Assembly: GCA_016715245.1 (NCBI GenBank)
Contig: JADKAS010000002.1
Location: forward strand, 124,001-188,000
From: Saprospiraceae bacterium
Lineage (GTDB): Bacteria > Bacteroidota > Bacteroidia > Chitinophagales > Saprospiraceae
Direction: 5' to 3'
Length of the DNA stretch: 64,000 nucleotides
Both the position numbers and the translations under genes were made by a program. This document shows, piece by piece, positions 38,920 to 47,064 of the stretch. Each line of letters begins with the position of its first letter. Position 1 is the stretch's first letter. The notes beneath the pieces are model-generated. The model had not been told where the DNA came from, made no database searches, and was given only the letters and a program-made list of their open reading frames with translations.

Positions 38920-39420
38920 TTATTTTCTGGCTTTTTTGATTAATTTGAGGGCCCAGTCGTAATGGCTTGATGTTGAAGAAATAAGGTAAACACCGAGTGA
39001 TGTTGTCCCTGTCCAGGCATACCTTTTTTTATCAAAAAGTTCTTCGTTTGAATGTGATTCAATAATTTTTATCATGTTATTATGAGAGTCGGACAATGCA
39101 GCATAAATAGTTTCAAATGGAATATGGCGATTTTTTTCCCATATTTTTTTATTGAGTTCAGGTGTATTTTTCCAAGTGTACCCTTTTGCGGGGATATCCG
39201 GTTTTTTCCCCTTGTTTCCGGTTTCATACCAGTCTTTCATCATAAGATGCCATTCGTGAAGATGTGCCAATACATCACGGATGTTTCGGTTCATCGTGCC
39301 GGGAGGAAAATCCATGTTTCTTTCTGCTTCAGAAAGATTATTGACAAATGTCATCAGGGTTTTAAAATTTTTTTGGCTTTGATCAAACAATTCTGTTTTG
39401 TTGGTAGGTCGTGGCATCAT
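38920..39420 (-). CDS. ClbS/DfsB-family four-helix bundle protein
   Basis: 166 residues. RPTNKTELFDQSQKNFKTLM at the start, VLAHLHEWHLMMKDWYETG near residues 50-68, and the C-terminal TSSHYDWALKLIKKARK match the DinB-related ClbS/DfsB group (Pfam DfsB_IMS). The His residues (HLHEWH and SSHYDWA) could bind metal or a substrate, as in DinB-fold enzymes. ClbS itself protects against colibactin by hydrolysing its warhead. No biosynthetic cluster is present here, so the substrate is unknown. The gene is 33 bases downstream of the toroid-fold protein gene. Confidence 0.8.
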   Translation of the reverse strand: MMPRPTNKTELFDQSQKNFKTLMTFVNNLSEAERNMDFPPGTMNRNIRDVLAHLHEWHLMMKDWYETGNKGKKPDIPAKGYTWKNTPELNKKIWEKNRHIPFETIYAALSDSHNNMIKIIESHSNEELFDKKRYAWTGTTSLGVYLISSTSSHYDWALKLIKKARK

Positions 39421-39453
39421 TAAATAATTTGTTTGATAAATAAATCTTAGTTA

Positions 39454-40380
39454 CTACGTTTCAAAATAATAGGATAATATCCTCAATGCCCTGAGTGTGT
39501 TCCACCTGCTTGGCGTACCGGCTTTTTCCATAATAAAATGATTCAAACCTGCATACGGAGATACCATTTTCCAGAGACCATCTTTGGTTTTTTTTCGCAA
39601 AAGGATGTCAAGTGCTTCCTGCATTCTTGTATCATATGGATATTCACTTTTTGCAAAATATTCAAGACCACGGAAAATATCGTAAAACCACCTAACAGGA
39701 AAATGAAATGTAAGGAAATTGGGATTGATGATTTCTCCGGTTTTATCAGACCGGAACAGGGAGTGCATGAGGATAAATTCTTCGGAAGATTTTTTTGCCG
39801 TAAGAATATCTTTTATTCTGTATGTATATCCATTGTTGAGGTATTCAAAAAAACCTTCGAGCACAGATAGAGTGGTGTGAAGTGAACTGTGATGACAACC
39901 CTGGCGATTGGACTGACAGTTGAAACCACCGTCACCTACTTTTTCCGATAAGATAAAATCGACAACCGATTTCAAATCTTCTTCATTTTGCTGAAAGTAT
40001 GTCAAAAGTTGCAGGGCCATTCCATTAACACAAACATCGCATTTTTTTGTCGTGCCCATTGGCAGGATACCTCCGTCATGTCCCTTTTCATCCTTCAATA
40101 CTCTTTCCAGTGTTTTTTGTATTATTGTATTGTCTGGCGGAATCTGAAGATACTTCAAATCAAGTAGTGTATAATGTGTTGAAATCCATTTGGGTTGGTA
40201 GTAACTATATCCCCAATATCCGTCGGGATTCTGTTTGTCAAGAAATTGTTTTCCCCATCCTGTATCAGGAATTTGATTCCGGAGTTCCGGTTTATCCTCA
40301 CCTAAAAGGTCTCTGTATACCTGATATTGTATGGAAACATCACCTTCCAGGAGCCAGGATATAATTTCCTCATTTGACAT
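39454..40380 (-). CDS. Predicted alpha/alpha-toroid (terpenoid-cyclase-fold) protein
   Basis: 308 residues, no signal peptide, presumably cytoplasmic. Repeated short motifs of the prenyltransferase/squalene-cyclase repeat type are visible: QFLDKQNPDGYWG, LKDEKGHDGGILP, SEKVGDGGFNCQ and LLRKKTKDGLWKM. A cluster of cysteines and histidines (KKCDVCVNG, CQSNRQGCHHSSLH) may bind metal. The catalytic DxDD motif of squalene-hopene cyclases is not seen, so terpene cyclisation is not supported. Function unknown. It is probably transcribed with the ClbS/DfsB gene. Confidence 0.65.
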   Translation of the reverse strand: MSNEEIISWLLEGDVSIQYQVYRDLLGEDKPELRNQIPDTGWGKQFLDKQNPDGYWGYSYYQPKWISTHYTLLDLKYLQIPPDNTIIQKTLERVLKDEKGHDGGILPMGTTKKCDVCVNGMALQLLTYFQQNEEDLKSVVDFILSEKVGDGGFNCQSNRQGCHHSSLHTTLSVLEGFFEYLNNGYTYRIKDILTAKKSSEEFILMHSLFRSDKTGEIINPNFLTFHFPVRWFYDIFRGLEYFAKSEYPYDTRMQEALDILLRKKTKDGLWKMVSPYAGLNHFIMEKAGTPSRWNTLRALRILSYYFET

Positions 40381-40404
40381 AACTTTGGAATTCTTTACAA
40401 AAGC

Positions 40405-40474
40405 AAATTTATGGTTTAAATTCCGGAAAGTCAGGTTTTCAGGATAAGTAGTAAGATGATTTACGTCATTAATG
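40405..40474. repeat. 70-bp direct repeat, left copy
   Basis: Starts AAATTTATGGTTTAAATTCC and ends CGTCATTAATG. It matches 42598-42667 at 65 of 70 positions, in the same orientation. The two copies bracket the T9SS gene 40551-42467. Confidence 0.88.
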
Positions 40475-40550
40475 ACTGTATGTTTATTTGATTTTTGTAA
40501 CCTTATTATAAAAAATGATTTAGAATTTAACTAGTGTGTCATTGGGAGAT

Positions 40551-42467
40551 TCAATTGACCAACCATTTTTTAATTACCGAATTATAGTTTTTATCTTCCA
40601 AAACAATGAAATATAATCCCGACAATATGTTGATGTTTTTTGTACCCAACTCATATGTAAATTGATTATTGTTATTGGAAGATGTAGTCTTAAGCAATCC
40701 TTCACTTTTGTAAACAAAATTACCGAACAAGTCAAATATTTTAACAGATTTCAATTCTGATGACGAAGTTACAAAACATTGATTTGAAGAATTTAATGAA
40801 AAAGGGTTTGGATAAATTGAACTAATGAAATCGTCTTCAATGTCACTTGAAGATGAAACCTCAGATAGTATAAAACAATTATCAAAAAGTTGCTGCGCTT
40901 TGTCATCAGCAAAATAAAGTGAACTCAAATCCGGACAAGGTAATTTATCTTCAAATCCCGATGAGATACCAATAGATATATCTCCTGACCAACCAGGAGG
41001 CATAAAAATTTTTCCAACACTCAACACAAATCTCACTGTGTTCACTTTTGGAAAATTTGCCGTACACATTGACCATTTGTTATTATTTGAAGGGTTATCC
41101 GGAAAAGCAAAAAAGGTCTGATCTTCTGATCCTGGATTGTATCCTAAGTCCCCTTTTGTTAATGGAGTTCCATCAAGCCATAAACCGTTTAAATAATTAT
41201 AAAAATCTATTTCATTCCCTCTGTTGGGTGTACATGTATTTGGATTAGGTGCACCCACACTACAATCATTATAATACATAAAACTATGTATTTGGGATTT
41301 GTCTATAACTTCTCCAATTTCGCCGATCAACAGATCTTCAAATACTTTATTTCCGAAATTGTCATATATTATATTTCCGTCTTCATCCCTCTTAATTTTT
41401 TTTTGAGTAAATGGGGTTTCGAGCACATCTATACCTAAGGTTGGAATTTTTTCAGGGTAAGCTTTTTCATAATATTTGTTTATTCCAAATCCATCAACTT
41501 CCTGATTATTGTAAATAAAGCCCATTCTTCTGTTTTTATCATATCCTATATAATTATCATAAGGACAGCCAAGTGCGGGGTTAACATAAATTCCAATAAA
41601 TGATTCATGTAGATCCTCAAATCCTCTATGATATGTCTTGTAGCTCATAAAAGACATATTGTTTATTTCATCATTTGAATTGAATAGAAATGTATACACA
41701 TGAATCTCCATTCCTATATTGGCAGGTCCTGTTAAAGTATGGTAACTTCCTGCATCATTTATAATATAAAAACTCATTTCTGCAGGAATTTGGTTCAAAA
41801 TATCATTTAAATCAAAAAGGCCGCAATTTGACTCAGGATTCATAGGGTAATCACCCAGACAAGGATTGTAAAAACCATTATGATCTGCGTCGAAAAAGAA
41901 CGCCAGAGGCTGATCAGGAAGATCCCATCCATATTTTTTTTCCCAAAATGGATTGCCAACACCTGGCCAGAATTTTACACCATCAGGTATAGTACTACAA
42001 TCATAAGGTATTTGTTTTTCTTCGGCTGCTCTGAAGTTTGTGATATGCTGTGAAATTTCCTGTTTATTTACCGTAAAAATTTTATTCCATTTTTGGCATT
42101 CTTCATTGCTTGTATTGCCAAAATCTGGGTGTAAAGGTCCAGAAGAATAATCAAACGCATAAGCCTCATTAGTAAATGCACTTAATTTTATATTTCCAGA
42201 TCTGTCTTTCCCTCCAATCCACAAACCAATATTTTCTATTGCCGGAACTTTGATGTTTTGAGGAAAATTAGAGAAATAATATGAATTGGTTTTTATTCCT
42301 CCTGCATTTCGGATAGTTAATCTAACATTATTAACCTTAACATCATATTCAGCCGTTGGGCGAGTACAATTCAATGACCATTTTATTTCTTCAGGAATAG
42401 TTGCAAATGCCGGGCTAAGAAAACCGCTCAAAACAGTAAAACAAAATATACCAAATATACTTTTCAT
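40551..42467 (-). CDS. Large secreted protein with T9SS type A sorting domain
   Basis: 638 residues. The signal peptide ends near SPAFA (residue ~23). The body has no enzyme motif I recognise. It contains Cys residues, an FFDADHNGFYNPCLGDYP segment resembling calcium-loop text, and NIGLWIGGKDRSGNIKLSAF, in the style of long Bacteroidota surface proteins. The C-terminal ~85 residues are a type A sorting domain (SIYPNPFSLNSS, VKIFDLFGNFVY, ILSGLYFIVLEDKNYNSVIKKW). A 70-base direct repeat lies on each side of the gene, suggesting gain or loss as a cassette. Its -7 box is at 42487. Confidence 0.8.
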   Translation of the reverse strand: MKSIFGIFCFTVLSGFLSPAFATIPEEIKWSLNCTRPTAEYDVKVNNVRLTIRNAGGIKTNSYYFSNFPQNIKVPAIENIGLWIGGKDRSGNIKLSAFTNEAYAFDYSSGPLHPDFGNTSNEECQKWNKIFTVNKQEISQHITNFRAAEEKQIPYDCSTIPDGVKFWPGVGNPFWEKKYGWDLPDQPLAFFFDADHNGFYNPCLGDYPMNPESNCGLFDLNDILNQIPAEMSFYIINDAGSYHTLTGPANIGMEIHVYTFLFNSNDEINNMSFMSYKTYHRGFEDLHESFIGIYVNPALGCPYDNYIGYDKNRRMGFIYNNQEVDGFGINKYYEKAYPEKIPTLGIDVLETPFTQKKIKRDEDGNIIYDNFGNKVFEDLLIGEIGEVIDKSQIHSFMYYNDCSVGAPNPNTCTPNRGNEIDFYNYLNGLWLDGTPLTKGDLGYNPGSEDQTFFAFPDNPSNNNKWSMCTANFPKVNTVRFVLSVGKIFMPPGWSGDISIGISSGFEDKLPCPDLSSLYFADDKAQQLFDNCFILSEVSSSSDIEDDFISSIYPNPFSLNSSNQCFVTSSSELKSVKIFDLFGNFVYKSEGLLKTTSSNNNNQFTYELGTKNINILSGLYFIVLEDKNYNSVIKKWLVN

Positions 42468-42486
42468 AATGATTGATTTAATTTTT

Positions 42487-42494
42487 CAAAGTTA
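42487..42494 (-). promoter_or_regulatory. -7 promoter box for the large T9SS protein
   Basis: Reads TAACTTTG on the minus strand, 19 bases upstream of the ATG at 42467. Confidence 0.55.
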
Positions 42495-42597
42495 GAATTT
42501 TATTTCAATCAAATCATTAATCAAAATTGAAATATTCTGATTGTTAATATAAGCGACACATATTAACAGCAATAAGTTTACATCATTTCTTAATTTA

Positions 42598-42667
42598 AAA
42601 TTTATGGTTTAAATTCCGGAAAGTCATGTATTCAGGTTAAGTCGTAAGATGATTTCCGTCATTAATG
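42598..42667. repeat. 70-bp direct repeat, right copy
   Basis: Partner of 40405-40474 (65 of 70 identical). Together they delimit about 2.2 kb containing a single gene. The rest of the 42468-42829 gap shows only the promoters of the two flanking genes. Confidence 0.88.
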
Positions 42668-42792
42668 GCAAAATGTTTAGTCAACTCATTCAAAATTCAC
42701 AATTTTATTTACTCAAATTATGTAATTCTTACAACCTGATTATATTTCTCAAAATAGCCTGGTGAAAATATTCTATTTGTGTAGTATTCAGT

Positions 42793-42800
42793 TACTTTTG
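42793..42800 (+). promoter_or_regulatory. -7 promoter box for the small lipoprotein
   Basis: TACTTTTG, 29 bases before the ATG at 42830. Confidence 0.6.
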
Positions 42801-42829
42801 TGCTCTTAATAAAAACATAATTTAATTGT

Positions 42830-43093
42830 ATGAAAAATGTATTATCATTATTTGTTTTAGGTATTGTATTAATTCTTTTTTCCTGTAACAAAGACGAAGA
42901 CAAAACCTGTGTTACGTGTACCATTAATGCCTTTATTGTTGAATTAACCAGTGAAGGATGTGTTGATGGAAATGATGTCAAAGTAAAAACAACAGAAAGT
43001 TTTCTGGGTACAAGCTCAGACACTATTTACAAAAACATCACTCTGGAAGAATGGAAAGCAGACAGAGTTGATGAAGGTTATAGCTGTAAATAA
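42830..43093 (+). CDS. Small lipoprotein, 87 residues
   Basis: The signal peptide ends at a lipobox (LILFSC, Cys near residue 20), so the mature protein would be lipid-anchored. The mature part has four further cysteines (CVTC, EGC, YSC), enough for disulfide bonds in the periplasm. No family recognised. It has its own promoter and is followed directly by a terminator shared with the convergent NlpE-like gene. Confidence 0.75.
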   Translation: MKNVLSLFVLGIVLILFSCNKDEDKTCVTCTINAFIVELTSEGCVDGNDVKVKTTESFLGTSSDTIYKNITLEEWKADRVDEGYSCK

Positions 43094-43097
43094 GAAT

Positions 43098-43135
43098 CAA
43101 AAAGCAAAAGTATGAACTCCATGCTTTTGCTTTTT
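43098..43135. terminator. Bidirectional terminator between convergent genes
   Basis: AAAGCAAAAG and CTTTTGCTTT form a strong stem flanked by A and T runs, between the stops of the lipoprotein gene (43093, plus) and the NlpE-like gene (43136, minus). Confidence 0.85.
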
Positions 43136-43525
43136 TTATTTACACCTTTTGTCTTTATTTAATTCTGTAATTTCATGAATGATATATGAAGGAACTAAAT
43201 TGCCTTCCTCATTTTGAAGTTTTTGAAGTCTGCCTTTAAAAACCAGATATACCCATGTTCCACCTTCAGCTATCTGAAGATATTTTCTTTCGACCTGTAT
43301 ATATTCTTTTTCTGCAGCTACTCTAACAGGTTTTTCACTTCCGCAACTTTTGAAAACAGCTGCGTCAGCCATGTACATAAAATAACCTTCGTATTTTGTA
43401 AGGTCATTTTTATCATTTGTTTTTGCATTTTTAACAGGAGAACACTGTTGAAAAGCAAAAACTACCATCAGCAACGTCAAAAAAAATAAAAAACGAATAA
43501 TATAGTTTTTTTCATTTTTAAACAT
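43136..43525 (-). CDS. NlpE-like small lipoprotein
   Basis: 129 residues from the ATG at 43525; an in-frame start at 43576 would add 17 residues before the signal and is less likely. The signal peptide ends in FAFQQC, a lipobox-like site. The mature domain YEGYFMYMADAAVFKSC...VERKYLQ...VYLVFKGRLQKL resembles the segment of E. coli NlpE containing YMADAATFTDC. NlpE activates the Cpx envelope stress response when it senses surface contact or lipoprotein defects; here only domain similarity is claimed. It overlaps the end of the hydroxylase gene by eight bases, indicating co-transcription. Confidence 0.65.
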   Translation of the reverse strand: MFKNEKNYIIRFLFFLTLLMVVFAFQQCSPVKNAKTNDKNDLTKYEGYFMYMADAAVFKSCGSEKPVRVAAEKEYIQVERKYLQIAEGGTWVYLVFKGRLQKLQNEEGNLVPSYIIHEITELNKDKRCK

Positions 43526-44810
43526 ATGCAATATTTTGCGAATGATATGATGCAGAAACAGGTTTCGGTCTGTCAAAAAAGAAGTAATAAAAAGTAATCA
43601 CAAAGGAAATAGAAAAGTAAGCAAACACTACATAATACAATTCAGGTGCAATGTTCTTTATACCAAACCAATCAAAATGTTGAGAATAAACAATAAACAA
43701 AACAAAAATCAGCTTAACAGTTTCCGAAACTGGTGCCAAACTGCTGCCATCCATCAGAGACGTATATGAAAATATCTGAATAAATATAAATATGCCGTAT
43801 AAAATTATTTCGTGATATTCCATGGAACCTATCCGGCTGAAAAAATACAAGGTAAAAAGCAGTGTTATAATCAACTGTGTCCCACACCAGACCTTACATG
43901 AAAAGGAGGCTTCCGTATCGTATTTTTCCCGGTTCCATATATCCTTTGTATAATCAACCGGATATTTTTCCATTACATCCTCAGGCCTCCATCCGGTTGG
44001 CATAAACCAGATTCTGATTTTGTCACGAAAGGAATTGGTTCTGAAAAAATCCAGCACCAGCAACCAGAGATGTTTGAAATTAATAATCCATGGATTCCAT
44101 GTTTTTACGGCTCTGGTCACACCGTAAACGGGCGCGATATTTTCTTTTTCTTCCTGAAATGTGCCAAACCATTTATCCCAGAAAATAAAAAGCTGTCCGT
44201 AGTTTTTGTCCATGTATTCAGGGTTGATGGCATGGTGTACTCTGTGGTGAGAAGGGGTGACAATAATGTGTTCCAACCAGCCCATTTTACCTATCAGACG
44301 GGTGTGATACCAGAATTGTGCAAAGAGGTGGAGCGGGGCAATAATGCCTATGATTTCTTTAGGAATACCCAGTAGGGCAAGAGGAAGAAAAAGAATCGTA
44401 AAAACGGCAAAAATTTCGGAAACAGACTGTCGTAAAGCACAGGACAGGTTAAACTCCTCGCTGCTGTGGTGGATGATATGACGGTTCCAGAAAATGTTGA
44501 TTTCATGCGAAAACCTATGTGACCAGTATCCTGCAAAATCAATTCCAATAAAAGCGAGAATGTATAAAAGCCAGTGATTTTGAATGGTCATCACAGACCA
44601 GTGTTCTACCATGTAACTATAACTTATAATAACAATACTCAAGCCGAGAATGTCTTTGACTACATTGGAAATCCCTGAACTCAGACTTGAAATCACATCG
44701 AATAAATGGTTGATGTTTTCTCTTTTATACAAAGCAACAAAGTGTTCGATAGCAATCAGCAATACAAAAAAAGGAATAGCATAAAGAAGAACCGTAGCGT
44801 ATTCCTGCAT
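43518..44810 (-). CDS. Sterol desaturase/fatty acid hydroxylase family membrane protein
   Basis: 430 residues with about eight hydrophobic segments, including a C-terminal membrane region beyond the usual family core. The di-iron His clusters are clear: HRFSHE, HIIHHSSEE and, after a spacer, HHRVHH. These match the HxxxH, HxxHH and HxxHH pattern of the fatty-acid-hydroxylase superfamily, which hydroxylates or desaturates lipids or carotenoids. The substrate is not predictable. Its start lies four bases before the stop side of the esterase gene, so the two probably share a transcript. Confidence 0.88.
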   Translation of the reverse strand: MQEYATVLLYAIPFFVLLIAIEHFVALYKRENINHLFDVISSLSSGISNVVKDILGLSIVIISYSYMVEHWSVMTIQNHWLLYILAFIGIDFAGYWSHRFSHEINIFWNRHIIHHSSEEFNLSCALRQSVSEIFAVFTILFLPLALLGIPKEIIGIIAPLHLFAQFWYHTRLIGKMGWLEHIIVTPSHHRVHHAINPEYMDKNYGQLFIFWDKWFGTFQEEKENIAPVYGVTRAVKTWNPWIINFKHLWLLVLDFFRTNSFRDKIRIWFMPTGWRPEDVMEKYPVDYTKDIWNREKYDTEASFSCKVWCGTQLIITLLFTLYFFSRIGSMEYHEIILYGIFIFIQIFSYTSLMDGSSLAPVSETVKLIFVLFIVYSQHFDWFGIKNIAPELYYVVFAYFSISFVITFYYFFFDRPKPVSASYHSQNIAYV

Positions 44811-44813
44811 ATA

Positions 44814-45935
44814 TTACATTTTAATAAACTTATGAACGACAGGTTTACCATCTGCCTGGCAGGTCAAAATATACATACCTTTGGGTAGGTTTAAAATGTC
44901 CAATGTTTGCCCGGGGCTGAGGTAAAAATCTTCCAGGACAAGTCTGCCAAAGGCATTAAATATTTGCACATTATGTACGTCTTTGTAAGCCAGATTTATT
45001 TTGTCAAAAGCCGGATTAGGAAAAATGGCCGTACTTTCATTTTGTTCCGAAATACTGTTGGTTTCCGGTAAAGAAAAACGTTTGAAAAATTTCCAGATTT
45101 CTTCATTGGCATTGATGTCTTGATTGGTTACCCCTATACTTATTATAGCACCAGGCCATGTATGGCCACCTCCTAATACTTTGTATAACCATACTTCCCG
45201 GTCAGTGTCACAATCCTTGTAAACATATTTTTCAACGGTACTCTGGTCGTTCGAATTGGTATTGGGAAGGTTTTCTTTTAAAAAAGGTCCGACGCACTGG
45301 TTGTGGTTTGACCAGAATGTTATTACTGAGTCGACTGGTAAACTTATGTTTGTGGTACCACCGTATGCAACAACATCATCGGCTGTTCCGTGAATTTCCA
45401 TTACCGGAATAGAAGAAGAAGGTGTACATTTTTCAAAAGTGCCGGGCACCATACTGCCGGTGACCGAAGCGATAGCAGCGATTTTGTTAGAAAGATTGCA
45501 AGCCAGATGGTAACTAAAAAACCCGCCGTTTGACATGCCGCATGCGTAAATTTTGTTTCTGTCAAAACCATAATCAATCACAAATTTTTCAATCATGGCT
45601 TCTGTGAAACCGACATCATCTGCCGTACTGCCAAATGACCAGCCTACATTCCAGGCAGCATTGATTCCGTTAGGATAACAGACGGCAAATTTTTCTTTGT
45701 CCGCTAAGGTATTCATGCCGGAATAAAACTCCTGCTGACCCGCATTGGAGCTAAATCCATGAAAATTAAACACCAGAGGAATAGCTTCCGTTTTCTGGTG
45801 ATCTTTTGGCAGTCTGAGCCGGTAATTCCGCACCACATTGTCGTGGGTCAAGGTACCTGATACAGTTTGTTGTGCCTCTCCGGCAAAAGACAATAATGTT
45901 AAAAACCAGATGTAAAAAATGTATTGTTTGTTCAT
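44814..45935 (-). CDS. Secreted PHB-depolymerase/feruloyl-esterase-like enzyme with T9SS type A domain
   Basis: 373 residues. Signal peptide to GEAQ (residue ~21). The alpha/beta hydrolase core shows VFNFHGFSSNAGQ (oxyanion region), nucleophile Ser in CGMSNGGFFSYHLAC, IHGTADDVVAYGG (acid) and GGGHTWPG (catalytic His). This is the pattern of the polyhydroxybutyrate depolymerase/LpqC esterase family; the true substrate may be a polymer or a plant ester. The C-terminal ~80 residues are a T9SS sorting domain (IFPNPAFDKINLAY...LPKGMYILTCQADGKPVVHKF). Confidence 0.88.
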   Translation of the reverse strand: MNKQYIFYIWFLTLLSFAGEAQQTVSGTLTHDNVVRNYRLRLPKDHQKTEAIPLVFNFHGFSSNAGQQEFYSGMNTLADKEKFAVCYPNGINAAWNVGWSFGSTADDVGFTEAMIEKFVIDYGFDRNKIYACGMSNGGFFSYHLACNLSNKIAAIASVTGSMVPGTFEKCTPSSSIPVMEIHGTADDVVAYGGTTNISLPVDSVITFWSNHNQCVGPFLKENLPNTNSNDQSTVEKYVYKDCDTDREVWLYKVLGGGHTWPGAIISIGVTNQDINANEEIWKFFKRFSLPETNSISEQNESTAIFPNPAFDKINLAYKDVHNVQIFNAFGRLVLEDFYLSPGQTLDILNLPKGMYILTCQADGKPVVHKFIKM

Positions 45936-46025
45936 GACGGTAAAGTTAAAAATTATTCAGATTATCCATTAAAAAAGCCATAAAAAGATGGTTTAAAAAA
46001 CGAAACTCTTGACCGATTGAAATGT

Positions 46026-46487
46026 TCATTTTTTTACAATTCTTGAATCAAAAGGAAAAGATTCTATTTCCACAATTTTTATTTTTTTAAAGTCTTCATG
46101 ATAAGGATTTATTAAAAAATTGAAATCCCCTTTGGTAATGGCTGAAGGAACTTTCAAAACCGATGCCTTTCGTTTTTCAATAAATGTATTGCCAATTATT
46201 TGTGTCGAAACCGGATGGGGAAAGTTGCGCCAGTCAGAAGCGAGTGTGCGTTCTTTAATCTCAAGAATCATTACATGATCGGGAATCAGAATAGTGATCA
46301 TTTTATAATCATCCGGAAGCGTTGCCAATGTAAAATGCACAGCCACTTCTGCCATGGCCAATGATCTGTTTTGGGCAGTATAAATCATTTCGACACCCGG
46401 AGAGTTCCACCGGCCTCCCTTCAAAGCTGCCCCTTTACCGGATAGGGACGCAGCAAACTTTTCCCGTGAAAGCCGGAAAACTTCCAT
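46026..46487 (-). CDS. RES-domain toxin (NAD-degrading)
   Basis: 153 residues. The family's conserved trio is Arg26 in GGRWNSPG, Glu47 in SLAMAEVAVH and Ser115 in LKVPSAI, with INPYH following. RES toxins such as MbcT and ParT break down or transfer from NAD. The stop of the antitoxin gene and the start of this gene are one base apart, the usual antitoxin-first arrangement. Full length and intact, so probably functional. Confidence 0.92.
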   Translation of the reverse strand: MEVFRLSREKFAASLSGKGAALKGGRWNSPGVEMIYTAQNRSLAMAEVAVHFTLATLPDDYKMITILIPDHVMILEIKERTLASDWRNFPHPVSTQIIGNTFIEKRKASVLKVPSAITKGDFNFLINPYHEDFKKIKIVEIESFPFDSRIVKK

Positions 46488-46488
46488 G

Positions 46489-46998
46489 TCAGGATAAAAT
46501 GCCGTGTTCTATTCTGACCAGCTCCGCCAGTACCAATTCTTTCCCGTAGGAATCCTTCAGCAATTCAAGGGGTTTCATATTGCCAAGGGCAAAATTCGGG
46601 GTTTCAAGCCAGAGATTAAATTTTTCGGAATTTCCGAAAATGTCATTTCCAACATTTATCACTTCGGCAATTTCCAGGATTTTTTCCGAATAAATTGATT
46701 TGAAAGTGTAATCAGGTTCTACACTGTAACGTTGCAATGATTTTGCAGATATATTAAAAATGTCAGCCCATTCTTTTTCTGTAAAAGGTGTAATTTCCCG
46801 GATAAGTTTGAAAAGAGAGTAAGGTATTCCCTGCCTGATCATCATCACCAATAACAATTTATTACTGATAAAATCGTCATATGAAATGTTTGCCTCACTC
46901 TTTGGAAGGTTTTTACCATAATCACTTTTTTTCAGCAATTTTGAAACCTCTCTGTTAAGTTTTGTGTGAATGGATGATGATTGCATAATGTAAGACAT
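46489..46998 (-). CDS. Xre/MbcA/ParS-type antitoxin (DUF2384)
   Basis: 169 residues from the ATG at 46998; ATG 46986 is an equally good alternative. The open frame extends to 47028, but that part contains the promoter's TATCTTTG box, so it is not coding. The N-terminal helices (SYDDFISNKLLLVMMIRQGI, FTEKEWADIFNISAKSLQRY) form the Xre-like DNA-binding part. The C-terminal GNSEKFNLWLETPNFALGN and LDLLKDSYGK-type end (PLELLKDSYGKELV) is the MbcA/ParS toxin-binding domain. It should neutralise the RES toxin and repress the operon. Confidence 0.9.
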   Translation of the reverse strand: MSYIMQSSSIHTKLNREVSKLLKKSDYGKNLPKSEANISYDDFISNKLLLVMMIRQGIPYSLFKLIREITPFTEKEWADIFNISAKSLQRYSVEPDYTFKSIYSEKILEIAEVINVGNDIFGNSEKFNLWLETPNFALGNMKPLELLKDSYGKELVLAELVRIEHGILS

Positions 46999-47020
46999 TT
47001 GTCTGCAAAGATAAGACAAA
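46998..47020 (-). promoter_or_regulatory. Candidate antitoxin operator overlapping the promoter
   Basis: A perfect 7-base inverted repeat, TTTGTCT and AGACAAA, is separated by nine bases. The spacer contains the -7 box TATCTTTG (minus strand, 47013-47006). A repressor bound here would cover the promoter, fitting autoregulation by the antitoxin. Confidence 0.6.
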
Positions 47021-47064
47021 TTTCTCATGTTGTCAAGAGTACAGATCAGATTTCTTTGATTTTG

